From: Campylobacteraceae bacterium
Lineage (GTDB): Bacteria > Campylobacterota > Campylobacteria > Campylobacterales > Arcobacteraceae
DNA length: 64,000 nucleotides
Direction of reading: 5' to 3'
Assembly (NCBI GenBank): GCA_013215945.1
Contig: JABSOM010000001.1
Location: forward strand, 124,001-188,000
Part shown: positions 36,349-45,985 of the stretch, piece after piece
Layout of the letters: each line of letters begins with the position of its first letter
Numbering within the stretch: position 1 is the first letter of the stretch
Program-made: the position numbers and the translations under genes
The notes under the pieces: model-generated
Databases searched by the model: none
What the model was told of the DNA's origin: nothing
What the model saw: only the letters and a program-made list of their open reading frames with translations

Positions 36349-37893
36349 ATGCAAAACAATCCAATAATTGCAGATAATAAACCAATAAATGTAACACTTA
36401 AAAAAGAAGATGAATATTATTACTGCAGCTGTGGTAAATCCAACAAACAACCTTTTTGTGATGGTTCTCATAGTGGTAGTAGCTTTAAACCCTTAGTTTT
36501 TAAAGCAAAAGAAAATAAAAGTACACTTCTTTGCGCCTGTAAACAGAGCAATAATGCTCCTTATTGTGACGGTTCGCATAGTTCTTTAAGTAAAGACTTA
36601 ATTGGAAAAGAAGGGCCAGAAAAGAAAAAAGATACGAATGCAATTCCCCTTGGCGTTAATACCCTTGAAGAACCTACCCTTGCTTTTATTCATCGCTTAG
36701 CAAAAGAAGGCCTAAGTGAGCTTGGACATCATGGAGAGATGACATCTATGGGAGTTCCCAGACATCTTTTACCTCATTGGGATGAAATACAAATCATGGC
36801 AGCACAAATGCATACTAAACCCTTGTTTGAAGATGTCAAAGTTGCAAGTAAACTTATTATTGGGCCCCAATGTAAAAAACCTCTTGAACTTGATATGCCC
36901 TTATTTGTTTCAGATATGAGTTTTGGTGCTCTAAGTGAAGAAGCAAAAGTTTCTTTAGCAAAAGGGGCAAACTTAGCTGGTACGGGTATTTGTTCAGGAG
37001 AAGGCGGTATGTTAAGTGAAGAACAAGAAAACAATACGCGTTATTTTTATGAACTAGCAAGTGCGGCTTTTGGATATAAAGAAGAATTATTAAAAAAAGT
37101 GCAAGCTTTTCATTTTAAAGGTGGACAAGGTGCGAAAACAGGAACAGGAGGACATCTTCCAGGATCTAAAAATAAAGGTAAGATTTCTTTGGTTCGTGGT
37201 TTAGAAGAAGGAGTAGATGCTATTTCTCCACCTACTTTCAAAGATTTGAATACTCCTGCTGATTTTAAAAAGTTTGCGAATAGAGTTCGTGAAATAACAG
37301 GAGGAATCCCTATTGGGTTTAAACTTTCTGCAAATCACATAGAAAAAGATATCCAATTTGCCTTAGATGCCAGTGCGGATTATATTATTTTAGATGGAAG
37401 AGGTGGAGGAACAGGAGCTGCGCCTTTAATGTTTAGAGATCATATTTCAGTACCAACTATTCCTGCACTAGCACGTGCTCGTGCTTATTTAGATAAACAA
37501 AAAGCAAGTGGAAGGGTTACTTTAATAATTACAGGAGGATTAAGAGTTCCTATTGATTTTGTAAAAGCACTGGCTTTAGGTGCAGATGGTATTGCACTTT
37601 CAAATAGTGCTATGCAAGCGATTGGCTGTATTGGGGCACGTATGTGTAATTCAAATAATTGTCTAGTTGGCGTAGCTACACAAAAAGAAGACTTAAGAAG
37701 AAAACTCAATATAAACAAAGCCTCAAAACAACTTCAAAACTTTTTTGAAGCTTCCAATGAACTTATGAAAGTAATGGCAAGAGCCTGTGGACATAATCAC
37801 TTGAATCAATTTAATAAAAATGATTTAGCGACTTGGCATAAAAGTATGGCAGAATTATCAGGCATAAAATATTCAGGTTTAGGCAATTTTTAA
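36349..37893 (+). CDS. Two CDGSH iron-sulfur domains fused to a glutamate synthase-like FMN domain
   Basis: The 514-residue protein starts with two CDGSH ([2Fe-2S], mitoNEET-like) modules, each with the C-x-C-x(8)-C-D-G-S-H pattern: C26/C28/C37/H41 and C62/C64/C73/H77. The rest (~110-505) is a GltS-type FMN TIM barrel with GGQGAKTGTGGHLPG, LDGRGGGTGAAP and the [3Fe-4S] ligand pattern CIGARMCNSNNC. There is no glutaminase domain. It is likely a flavin/iron-sulfur oxidoreductase; the substrate is unknown and ammonia-dependent glutamate formation is unproven. It is monocistronic, with its own terminator. Confidence 0.85.
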   Translation: MQNNPIIADNKPINVTLKKEDEYYYCSCGKSNKQPFCDGSHSGSSFKPLVFKAKENKSTLLCACKQSNNAPYCDGSHSSLSKDLIGKEGPEKKKDTNAIPLGVNTLEEPTLAFIHRLAKEGLSELGHHGEMTSMGVPRHLLPHWDEIQIMAAQMHTKPLFEDVKVASKLIIGPQCKKPLELDMPLFVSDMSFGALSEEAKVSLAKGANLAGTGICSGEGGMLSEEQENNTRYFYELASAAFGYKEELLKKVQAFHFKGGQGAKTGTGGHLPGSKNKGKISLVRGLEEGVDAISPPTFKDLNTPADFKKFANRVREITGGIPIGFKLSANHIEKDIQFALDASADYIILDGRGGGTGAAPLMFRDHISVPTIPALARARAYLDKQKASGRVTLIITGGLRVPIDFVKALALGADGIALSNSAMQAIGCIGARMCNSNNCLVGVATQKEDLRRKLNINKASKQLQNFFEASNELMKVMARACGHNHLNQFNKNDLATWHKSMAELSGIKYSGLGNF

Positions 37894-37918
37894 AAAAACT
37901 ACTAAAAGTAGTTTTTTT
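37892..37918. terminator. Terminator between convergent GltS-like and chemoreceptor genes
   Basis: A-run plus ACTACT pairs with AGTAGT plus T-run around a three-base loop, beginning at the stop codon. It is a classic intrinsic terminator on the plus strand and is symmetrical enough to act on the minus strand too. Confidence 0.8.
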
Positions 37919-37929
37919 ATTTCAAAGGC

Positions 37930-40182
37930 TTAAATCTTTTTTCCATCAAAGTTTTTAGCTAAAGATTCTTCAACAATTTGTCCTGCTAAGTTATCTGTAA
38001 TATTTGCTATTTGTTCTGCTTTAGAAGCAATATTTGCATTTTCTTGAGTCATTGTATCTAAAGAAGCTACCGCATCATTGATTTGATTAATACCAATAAC
38101 TTGTTCATTAAAATTAAGTAAAACACCTTCAATTAGTGCGGTAGTTTTATTCACATTCTCATTAAGTTCTTCATAGCCTTTAATCATATCTTGTGAAATA
38201 TCTTTTCCTTCTTCTGCTTTAGAAGTAGCATTTTCAACAAGTGCTTTGATTTCTTTTGCCGCATCAGCTGAGCGTGAGGCAAGATTACGTACTTCTTGAG
38301 CTACAACTGCAAAACCTTTTCCAGCTTCCCCAGCAGTTGCAGCTTCAACAGCTGCATTTAAAGATAAGATATTTGTCTGAAATGCTATTTGATCTATTAC
38401 TATAATTGCTTGGGCAATGGCTTGTGTTTGAGAGTTAATAGAATCCATTGCTGTTGCTGTTTTAGATGCAAGTTCTTGCCCTGATACAATTGAGCCCTGA
38501 AGAGTTTTAGCATTATTTGACATATTGTTCATACTTGTTTTATTGGTATTCATAGTAGCACTTAACTCTTCAATACTAGCAGCTGTTTCTTCCAACGATG
38601 CAGCTTGTGTAGTAGAAGAAGAACTTAATTTTTTTGTAAGACTTGATAATTCAAGTGAATTATTTTTTAAAGAATATCCATTGTTTAAATTTTGCAATAA
38701 CATAGAGGAAGAAACAACACCCAGAGTATTTATATCTTCATAAAGTTTTTTAATTTGGGCTTCCGTATTATTTATAAGTACACGTTTTGTATAATCACTA
38801 GAAGAATAAGATGAAAGTACATTCTGAACATTGAATATATTATCTTGAATACTTTGTAACATAGAATTAACTACATCTTTAAGTTCATTTAATAATGGAT
38901 TATTGGATTGATTTTCAATTTGAGAGTCTAGATATCCTAGTTTTACTTTATTTGCTACATCTACTGTATTTTTAATAAGTTTTTGGTCAATTAGAATATT
39001 TTCTTTTATTTGTTGAATATTATTATTAATTAAAGAAGACATTACTCCCAATTCATCGTTTGATGAAATTTTGATTAAAGTAGTATTCTCGATTTTATTA
39101 TTTAAAAAATCAAAAAACTCTTCAAGTCCATCTTGCAAATTATGTAAAGGCGTAATAACTAGTTTTTTGATAATCAAATATATAAATAAGATTATTAAAA
39201 CAATCAAAATAAAACTTAAAAAACCTAATATATAAGCAAATTCAGTACTTTCTTGTAAAAAGTCTTTTTGTACAGCACCTAATACTATTTTCCAGTTTCG
39301 TTCATCATAATTTTCATGAAAGGCAGTTTTTTCTACCTTGTTTCTCCATAAATAACTCTCATATCCCATACTAGTCTTATACATATTTTTTACAAAATAT
39401 TTTCCATTTTCATCTTTTGTATTGTATAAATCACTACCTTCTAAACTGGGATGTAATAGAACCTTGGCTTTATTTTGTACTTTAGTATCAAGGATATAAA
39501 GATAACCATTTTGCCCTACTTTAATATTTTTTAGACGTTTTTTTAAATTTGTAAAACTACTTGTATAATTGTACCTTACAGATAAAATACCAATCACTTT
39601 CTTGTTTTTGATGATAGGATTATACACCGCCATATAATCATTTTCAAGCCAATGTTCAAGGGAATAAGCTTTTTTTGCGTTTAAAATTGTTTTATAAACC
39701 TTTGAGTTTTTTTCAAGTTTTTGTCCTTGAATTCTTTTTTTATTTGCATCATATATTGATGTTGAAATAATCACAAAATCATCACCTTGTCTGGCATAAA
39801 TCGATGCTGTTGCACCTGGAATACTCGTATAATTATCTACAAAATGAAATTTATTATTTAATGCCATTCCGTCACTAGCCATTAAAGGTGTTTTGACTCC
39901 ATTTACTTTTATTATTCGTTTAGGATTAATTAAAATTTCTTCAAACTGTTCGCCAAATGAAATATACAAAGAATTTGCCGTGTCTTTTAATAATTCATCA
40001 TAACTTACAATACTTTGTTCAATTTCATGTAAACGTGTTTTTAATTGCGTTTGCACCTTATTGGTAATTAAGCTTTTTGTATAAATAACGGAAAATATAT
40101 TAAATGCCAAAAGACAAAAAGAGAGAACAAGACCCATAATAATAGTGGTTTTAAGACTAAGCGTTAAATTTTTAAAAATCAT
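37930..40182 (-). CDS. Methyl-accepting chemotaxis protein with dCache-like sensor
   Basis: From the ATG at 40182, which has AAGGA five bases upstream, the protein has 750 residues. Membrane helices at ~10-32 and ~325-348 bound a ~290-residue periplasmic region that looks like a double Cache domain ([11 protein letters not shown] and [20 protein letters not shown] are Cache-type strands). HAMP and the signalling hairpin with the conserved tip follow. It ends in FDGKKI with no CheR/CheB-docking pentapeptide. The ligand is unknown; Cache receptors often bind amino or organic acids. A second ATG two codons upstream (40188) is less well placed. Confidence 0.88.
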   Translation of the reverse strand: MIFKNLTLSLKTTIIMGLVLSFCLLAFNIFSVIYTKSLITNKVQTQLKTRLHEIEQSIVSYDELLKDTANSLYISFGEQFEEILINPKRIIKVNGVKTPLMASDGMALNNKFHFVDNYTSIPGATASIYARQGDDFVIISTSIYDANKKRIQGQKLEKNSKVYKTILNAKKAYSLEHWLENDYMAVYNPIIKNKKVIGILSVRYNYTSSFTNLKKRLKNIKVGQNGYLYILDTKVQNKAKVLLHPSLEGSDLYNTKDENGKYFVKNMYKTSMGYESYLWRNKVEKTAFHENYDERNWKIVLGAVQKDFLQESTEFAYILGFLSFILIVLIILFIYLIIKKLVITPLHNLQDGLEEFFDFLNNKIENTTLIKISSNDELGVMSSLINNNIQQIKENILIDQKLIKNTVDVANKVKLGYLDSQIENQSNNPLLNELKDVVNSMLQSIQDNIFNVQNVLSSYSSSDYTKRVLINNTEAQIKKLYEDINTLGVVSSSMLLQNLNNGYSLKNNSLELSSLTKKLSSSSTTQAASLEETAASIEELSATMNTNKTSMNNMSNNAKTLQGSIVSGQELASKTATAMDSINSQTQAIAQAIIVIDQIAFQTNILSLNAAVEAATAGEAGKGFAVVAQEVRNLASRSADAAKEIKALVENATSKAEEGKDISQDMIKGYEELNENVNKTTALIEGVLLNFNEQVIGINQINDAVASLDTMTQENANIASKAEQIANITDNLAGQIVEESLAKNFDGKKI

Positions 40183-40275
40183 AAACATCCTTATAGTTAA
40201 TTAAATAACTTAACAAAATAAAATGTAAGGATAATGTAAATATATTAATGTAAATAAAAACCTTGATTCAAGTTA

Positions 40276-40291
40276 ATGATTCTCACTATTA
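40276..40291 (+). promoter_or_regulatory. Fur-box-like motif upstream of the ABC transporter-NnrS operon
   Basis: ATGATTCTCACTATTA matches 15 of 16 bases of the motif before the TonB receptor gene. It lies about 38 bases before the solute-binding protein ATG, in a promoter position. Confidence 0.45.
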
Positions 40292-40328
40292 TTAATAGTA
40301 GTATTACATAAAATTAAAAAGGAAATGT

Positions 40329-41303
40329 ATGAAAAAAATATTATTATGCTTATGTTTATTAAGTAGTTTATTTGCAAGCCAAAGAGTTGAAAAAATTGTA
40401 CTTTCAGGACCTTTTGCTTCTGTATCTCACCCTTTTTTTAGGATGATTCAAACAGGCGCTTTAAATGATATTGCTAAAAAAGTTGAATTCAGACTGTGGA
40501 AAACTCCCGATGAACTAAGAGCCTTAGTTATTAATGGTAATGTTGATTTTATGGCGCTACCTACTAATGTTGCTGCTAATTTATACAATAAAGAACAAAA
40601 AATTGCCTTATTAAATGTTTCAATTTGGGGAATATTAGGCATGATTTCAAGAGATAAAAGCATAAAAACTCTGGCAGATTTTAAAGGAAAAAAAATTGCC
40701 ATTCCTTTTAGAGCGGACATGCCAGATATTGTTTTTAAAGAACTCTTAAAAGCCCAAGGTTTAGATCACAAAAAAGATTTTGATTTACAATATGTAAGCT
40801 CTCCTATTGATGCAATTCAGATGTTAATCTTAAGAAGAATTGATCATGCTTTATTAATTGAACCTGCTATTTCTATGGCAATTGAAAAATCAAAAACATT
40901 TCCAATGAAAGTAATAGCTCCTACGTTATACAGATCTGTTGATTTACAAGAAGAATGGGGAAAAGTATTTCATACACAAGCAAAACTACCACAAGCAGGT
41001 ATTGCAGTTCTTGAAAAAAGCATAGAAAAAAAACATATAATCAAACGTTTTCAAGAAGAATATAAAAAAGCCATACTTTGGTATAAAAACAATGCCAAAG
41101 AAGCAGGCGTTTTATCTGCTTCATATTTAAAAATGCTGGATGCCAATGCTATTACCTCATCTATTCCTAATATGAAAATAGACTTTGTAAATGCTCAAGA
41201 TTCAAAACAAGACTTAATTGATTTTTTTAATATCCTTAAAAAAAGCAATGATAAAACCATTGGAGGAAAACTTCCAAATGATGCATTTTATTATCAAGAA
41301 TAA
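40329..41303 (+). CDS. ABC transporter solute-binding protein (NitT/TauT-like)
   Basis: The 324-residue protein has a signal peptide (~1-17, ending LFAS). The binding fold is that of the nitrate/sulfonate/taurine/thiamine-precursor class, with NGNVDFMALPTNVAANLYN, a KTLADFKGKKIAIPF strand and PIDAIQMLILRRIDHALLIEP. The ligand cannot be read from sequence. It is the first gene of a five-gene cluster with permease, ATPase, NnrS and a DUF3995 protein. A Fur-like motif precedes it. Confidence 0.85.
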   Translation: MKKILLCLCLLSSLFASQRVEKIVLSGPFASVSHPFFRMIQTGALNDIAKKVEFRLWKTPDELRALVINGNVDFMALPTNVAANLYNKEQKIALLNVSIWGILGMISRDKSIKTLADFKGKKIAIPFRADMPDIVFKELLKAQGLDHKKDFDLQYVSSPIDAIQMLILRRIDHALLIEPAISMAIEKSKTFPMKVIAPTLYRSVDLQEEWGKVFHTQAKLPQAGIAVLEKSIEKKHIIKRFQEEYKKAILWYKNNAKEAGVLSASYLKMLDANAITSSIPNMKIDFVNAQDSKQDLIDFFNILKKSNDKTIGGKLPNDAFYYQE

Positions 41304-41306
41304 AGT

Positions 41307-42089
41307 ATGAATTTTTTAATTAAATTAATAAAGGACTTTCCAGCATATCTGTTTTCTGGTTTAAGTTCTTTGGCTTCAATACTCTTATTTGTGGCTTTAT
41401 GGGATTTTGGGAACCAAATGTATGGAAGTTTGGCATTGCCTAGTCCTAAAGAAACATTTTATACCTTGTATCTTATGTTAGGTAATGATAGTGTTTGGAT
41501 TGATATTATCATTACACTTAAAAGAGCGCTGTGGGGATTTTTAATTTCTGCTGTACTAGGCTCTTTTTTAGGCTTAATCTCTGGTTTATTTTTAACCGCT
41601 TCAATGATGAGTAGACCAATTGTAACTGTCTTAGTAGGAATGCCTCCTATTGCTTGGATTGTATTAGCAATGATTTGGTTTGGAATGGGAGATTACACAG
41701 TAATTTTTACCGTTGTTGTTGCCTCTTTCCCTATTATTTTTGTAGGTGCATTACAAGGTACGAGAACACTAGAAGGTGATTTAAAACAAATGGCAGATTC
41801 TTTTAATTTAAGTTTTTCTCAAAAACTTTTTGACTTGTATTTCCCTCATATCTTTTCTTATATTTTTCCTGCATGGGTAAGTGCTTTAGGAATGTCATGG
41901 AAAATAGTTGTTATGGCAGAACTCTTATCCAGTAATGATGGTATTGGAGCAGCACTTGGCATTGCAAGATCACAATTAGATACACCAAGTGCACTAGCTT
42001 TGGTTTTAATTATGATTATTTCTTTATTATTTATTGAATATGTTCTTTTAGAACCTTTAAAAAGAGAGGTGGAGTTATGGAGAAAATAG
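41307..42089 (+). CDS. ABC transporter permease (NitT/TauT-like)
   Basis: The 260-residue protein has about six hydrophobic segments and the ATPase-contacting EAA-like loop around LEGDLKQMADSFNLS followed by KLFDLYFPHIFSYIFPAWVS. It starts three bases after the binding-protein gene and overlaps the ATPase gene by 13 bases. It would form the inner-membrane channel of the importer. Confidence 0.87.
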   Translation: MNFLIKLIKDFPAYLFSGLSSLASILLFVALWDFGNQMYGSLALPSPKETFYTLYLMLGNDSVWIDIIITLKRALWGFLISAVLGSFLGLISGLFLTASMMSRPIVTVLVGMPPIAWIVLAMIWFGMGDYTVIFTVVVASFPIIFVGALQGTRTLEGDLKQMADSFNLSFSQKLFDLYFPHIFSYIFPAWVSALGMSWKIVVMAELLSSNDGIGAALGIARSQLDTPSALALVLIMIISLLFIEYVLLEPLKREVELWRK

Positions 42090-42826
42090 AAGAATTAATA
42101 GTATCTAAGGTCAGTCATTCTTTTGCTTTTAATGATATTTTAAAAGACATTTCTTTCACCCTTAAAAAAGCACAAGTACTTTCAATTGTAGGACCAAGTG
42201 GAGGTGGGAAAACAACACTCTTACATTTATGTGCAAAATTATTAGAACTGGAACAAGGCAGTATTAAAAACACGTTTACTTCCTGTGCCTGTGCTTTTCA
42301 AGAAGCACGTTTATTGCCTTGGAAAAATGTTATTGAGAATATTGCTTTGGGTTTAAAAGCAAAGGGCATTAAAAAAGAGCAAAGAGAAAATGAAGCAAGA
42401 AAAATGGCACTTCGTTTTGGTTTAGAAAAAAAAGACTTTGATAAGTTTCCCAAAGATTTAAGTGGAGGAATGGCACAAAGAGTTTCTTTTGCCAGAGCTT
42501 TTATAATTAAACCTTCTTTACTGTTCTTAGATGAGCCTTTTTCTGCTTTAGATATCGGCTTAAAAAAAGAACTGCAAAACTTATTATTAAAGGAAATAAA
42601 AGAAAAACAACTTTCTGTTTTATTTATTACTCATGATTTAATGGAAGCGGTTAAATTAAGTGATGAAATATTACTTTTAGACTCTAAACCTGTAGGTCAT
42701 ATTGTTAATAACTATAAACTTCTTTTAGAAAAAGAAAAAAGAGACAATATTTATGTTTATGAAAAAACAGCAGAACTTTTGAATGATAAACATATCATAC
42801 AAGCCTTCGATTTGGAGAATAAATGA
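42077..42826 (+). CDS. ABC transporter ATP-binding protein (NitT/TauT-like)
   Basis: The 249-residue protein has Walker A GPSGGGKTT, Q-loop CAFQEARLLPWKN, signature LSGGMAQRVSFARA, Walker B LLFLDEPFSALD and switch His in FITHDLMEA. It powers the adjacent permease. The 5' end overlaps the permease gene with GGTGGAG as ribosome binding site, and the stop overlaps the NnrS start (ATGA). Confidence 0.92.
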   Translation: MEKIEELIVSKVSHSFAFNDILKDISFTLKKAQVLSIVGPSGGGKTTLLHLCAKLLELEQGSIKNTFTSCACAFQEARLLPWKNVIENIALGLKAKGIKKEQRENEARKMALRFGLEKKDFDKFPKDLSGGMAQRVSFARAFIIKPSLLFLDEPFSALDIGLKKELQNLLLKEIKEKQLSVLFITHDLMEAVKLSDEILLLDSKPVGHIVNNYKLLLEKEKRDNIYVYEKTAELLNDKHIIQAFDLENK

Positions 42827-44070
42827 AAAAAGATACGAATATAAAAAAAGACTTTTTAACAAGCCATTACAGTTCTTATCCAAAAGGAGAATACCCTGTT
42901 GTGCTGTCTTATGCCTTTAGACTTATGTTTTTACTTTTAGCCCCTTATATTGTTCTTAGTATAACTCTTTGGTCTTTTGCATTTGCAGGTTTGATTGAAC
43001 TTAATTTTATTAATGATATTTTATCTTGGCATATGTATGAAATGATTTATGGTTTAGGTATTGCTGGTATTATTGCTTTTTTTCTAACAGGTTTACCAGA
43101 GATGTTTAAAGAGCAAATTCCCCTAGTTGGAAAACCATTATTGTATATTACACTTTATTGGTTAGTAGGACGTTTTTCTTTTTGGTTTATGGATTATTTA
43201 GGTGTATATTTTGTAGCATTTCTTAATATTTCTTTGTTTGTATATATTACCAGTCTTGTAGCTATTCCTGTATTTAAAGATAAAAAAAGAAGACATTTTT
43301 CTTTGGCGTATATTTTATTACTTTTAATTTGCATACAAGTACTTTTCTTTTTAAGTATTGCTTCTTATATAAACATAAGTACTATGGATATTCTAAAACT
43401 GGCATTGGGAGCTTTTATGCTTTTAATTCTACTTGCTATTAAGCGTGTGAATATGGAGTCTATTAATGAGCTCTTACATAAAGAAAATATTGATGAAACC
43501 TTTTATTCACGAAGTCCTCGTTATAATTTAAGTATTTTTTGTATTCTTTTATATACAGGAATTGAATTTTTATATCCTAATAATTCAATTTTAGCTTGGT
43601 TAGCACTTGCTTCTTCTGCGAGTATTCTAGGGATATTAAATGATTTTATTTTAAAAGAAAATACAATTGTATTTAAAAGTTTTGTTATATATCTTATGAG
43701 TATTTTGATTTTCATGGCTTTGGGTTATGGTTTTATGGCTTATGATTATTTAAATGACAGTATTAATGCTTTAAATCATTTTAGACATTTTTTAGCTACA
43801 GGTGTTTTTGGTTTGGTATTTTATATTGTGATGATTATTATTTCTACCATTCACACAGGAAGAAATATTTTTACAAATTTTTATACTAATTTAGGTTTAG
43901 TATTTATTATACTAGCTACTTTGATTAGAGTATTTATTCCTTATTACGAAGAATACACCATGCAGGCATATATAATATCATCTGTATTGTGGGCCAGTGC
44001 TTTTATAATTTATATGAAAATATTTTTTCCTTTTTTACTGCAAAAAAGAGTTGATGGTTTAAAGGGCTGA
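42823..44070 (+). CDS. NnrS family membrane protein
   Basis: The 415-residue protein has about 12 hydrophobic segments. The conserved NnrS features PxxLSYAFRLMF near the N-terminus (here VVLSYAFRLMFLL), SWHMYEMIYG and AIVGFLTGLP-like IAFFLTGLPEMF are present, as is the NHFRHFLATGVFG region with His residues. NnrS proteins are heme- and copper-containing membrane proteins linked to nitric oxide tolerance. It is coupled to the ABC ATPase gene, an association suggesting the importer supplies something needed for, or handled under, nitrosative stress. Confidence 0.87.
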   Translation: MKKDTNIKKDFLTSHYSSYPKGEYPVVLSYAFRLMFLLLAPYIVLSITLWSFAFAGLIELNFINDILSWHMYEMIYGLGIAGIIAFFLTGLPEMFKEQIPLVGKPLLYITLYWLVGRFSFWFMDYLGVYFVAFLNISLFVYITSLVAIPVFKDKKRRHFSLAYILLLLICIQVLFFLSIASYINISTMDILKLALGAFMLLILLAIKRVNMESINELLHKENIDETFYSRSPRYNLSIFCILLYTGIEFLYPNNSILAWLALASSASILGILNDFILKENTIVFKSFVIYLMSILIFMALGYGFMAYDYLNDSINALNHFRHFLATGVFGLVFYIVMIIISTIHTGRNIFTNFYTNLGLVFIILATLIRVFIPYYEEYTMQAYIISSVLWASAFIIYMKIFFPFLLQKRVDGLKG

Positions 44071-44127
44071 CTTAAGCAATACTAATAAATAAACAGATAA
44101 AATTTCATAATTACTTTAGGAAGATTT

Positions 44128-44556
44128 ATGATTATTACTTTACTTACGTTTTATATTTTTATTATTATGAGTGCTGTCGCAAAAATACATATGTATTGGA
44201 TGCAAGGCGGTTTGTGGCCTGGAGAGAACAAACAAGATTTAATTAATAAAGTCATAGGGCAAGGCAATATTTTTCCTTCTGCACTTTCTTGTTTGGGAGT
44301 CATTATTGTTTTTGTAATAATGGCACTTTTCCCTCTTGGGATTTATTATAAATTTGAGCTTGGTTTTATTAATACCTATGCTTCTTATATTATGTATTTT
44401 TTCTCAGGTATTTTTTTTCTTAGAGCTTCGTTGATGTTTATTCCTCGAATTGAAAAAAGAGCACATAAGATATTTATTCAATACAATAAACGTTATTATG
44501 CGCCTTTATGTTTCTCTCTTTCTTTTGCGTATTTAATTCTTGCAGGAACAGTATAA
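44128..44556 (+). CDS. DUF3995-like four-helix membrane protein
   Basis: The 142-residue protein has four hydrophobic segments. The HMYWMQGGLWPG motif after helix 1 and VIGQGNIFPSALSCLG resemble DUF3995 proteins. The function is unknown. It lies 57 bases after the NnrS gene with AGGAAG before the ATG and probably belongs to that operon. Confidence 0.72.
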   Translation: MIITLLTFYIFIIMSAVAKIHMYWMQGGLWPGENKQDLINKVIGQGNIFPSALSCLGVIIVFVIMALFPLGIYYKFELGFINTYASYIMYFFSGIFFLRASLMFIPRIEKRAHKIFIQYNKRYYAPLCFSLSFAYLILAGTV

Positions 44557-44561
44557 AAGTA

Positions 44562-45803
44562 TTATTTTATTTCTTTGCAAGAAGGCATTAAATCTGTGTC
44601 TTCTTCAAAAGTAGGGCGTTTCGCATTTTTGGCTAACAATAATAAAACAGCTACCAAACAAGATAAGAAAGACATAGTGATCCATAATACAAAACCTCCA
44701 TATACTTGCAGTAAAAAACCACCTATAAGAGGTGCTAATACTATTCCCATTAAAGCAAGTTCAGCAACCCCATAATAAGACCCTTTTAAATGTTTAGGCG
44801 CCATATTATCAATAATAATACTAACTGTAGGAAATAAAATACACTCCCCCATACTTAAAATCAAGACGGCAAACATAATACCTTGAGCATTTTTGGCTTC
44901 TACATTAGCAAAAACAATAAAAGCAATAATAAATAAAAACACTCCAATAAAAGCTCTGTTAAAAACAGCCACATTTTGTAATATTCTCAAGATTGGAAAC
45001 TGGAAAATAATAATAGTCATTCCATTTGCAAAAATTAAAGAAGCATATAAAGCGGTTAAATCTTCAAATTCATACATTCGTAAATACTGTAATAATCCCG
45101 CATCAATTTGTATAAAAGCGACCATAATAAGGGCTTGAGCCAATATAAATAATAAAAAAGCATGATCTTGTTTTACAATAGAAAATAAAAGTTTAAAATT
45201 AGTATTGACTTTTTTTTCTTTTTTTCTTGCTCTCATACTTTTTTTAAAAAGTACTAAAGCCGTTAAAAAAGAGAAAAAACAAATTAATGCCACTAAAAAA
45301 AAGGTTTCTTTTGAAGCCGTTAAACCCAAAGTCAAACCAAACATAGGACCAAAAGCGGAACCCAGATTAATCGCATAATATCTAAGATGTAAAGACAATT
45401 CTTTTGCTTTTTGACTGCTTAAACTATCCGTCATCAACGCTTTACTTGGATTCTCAACCAGTGCACGTCCAATAGATTGAAGAGACGTTCCTATAAAAAA
45501 ACCCTCAAGAGTATTAGAAAAAGCCATTAGAATCATAGCAAAAACTGAAATAACAAGACCCGCCAGTATGACTTTTTCTCTGCCAATTCGATCTGATAAA
45601 TTGCCTGCAAAAAACCCCACAATAATACCAATAAATAAAGAAGCAGATAAAAAGAATCCTATTTCTAGTTCATTTAAAGTAAATTCATTATGCAGTAATA
45701 GGGCTAAAAAGGGCCAAACCATAAACATAGTAAAACGATTAAAAAAGGTTTGTATAATAATATACCAGACCTTAGGCTCAAATGATTTTGTTTCTTGTAA
45801 CAT
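44562..45803 (-). CDS. MFS transporter (multidrug exporter-like)
   Basis: The 413-residue protein has about 12 hydrophobic segments, the MFS loop motif GNLSDRIGREKVILAG after helix 2 and LRYYAINLGSAFGPMFG in helix 5, as in MdtH/MdtG-type drug exporters. AAGGAG precedes the ATG. It converges with the DUF3995 gene with only five bases between stops. The substrate is unknown. The ~180 bases upstream contain no gene. Confidence 0.85.
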   Translation of the reverse strand: MLQETKSFEPKVWYIIIQTFFNRFTMFMVWPFLALLLHNEFTLNELEIGFFLSASLFIGIIVGFFAGNLSDRIGREKVILAGLVISVFAMILMAFSNTLEGFFIGTSLQSIGRALVENPSKALMTDSLSSQKAKELSLHLRYYAINLGSAFGPMFGLTLGLTASKETFFLVALICFFSFLTALVLFKKSMRARKKEKKVNTNFKLLFSIVKQDHAFLLFILAQALIMVAFIQIDAGLLQYLRMYEFEDLTALYASLIFANGMTIIIFQFPILRILQNVAVFNRAFIGVFLFIIAFIVFANVEAKNAQGIMFAVLILSMGECILFPTVSIIIDNMAPKHLKGSYYGVAELALMGIVLAPLIGGFLLQVYGGFVLWITMSFLSCLVAVLLLLAKNAKRPTFEEDTDLMPSCKEIK

Positions 45804-45953
45804 AAAGTCTCCTTTTAAAATACCTAAATTATGTAAATATGAGTTTGTTCTTTGGAATATTTTTAGCAGTTATAAATTTATGGAATAAACTTGTGATAGA
45901 TAAAATAAGTTGTTTTAGTATAACTGATTTTGCAGCGAATATCGTCTTTTTTG

Positions 45954-45985
45954 AAAAAGAAAAAAGCCTAGGCTTTTTTCTTTTT
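45954..45985. terminator. Perfect terminator palindrome at the end of the MMPL operon
   Basis: AAAAAGAAAAAAGCC and GGCTTTTTTCTTTTT form a 15 bp inverted repeat with a TA centre. The stop codon of the RND transporter gene overlaps its edge, so it ends the minus-strand operon. Confidence 0.8.
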
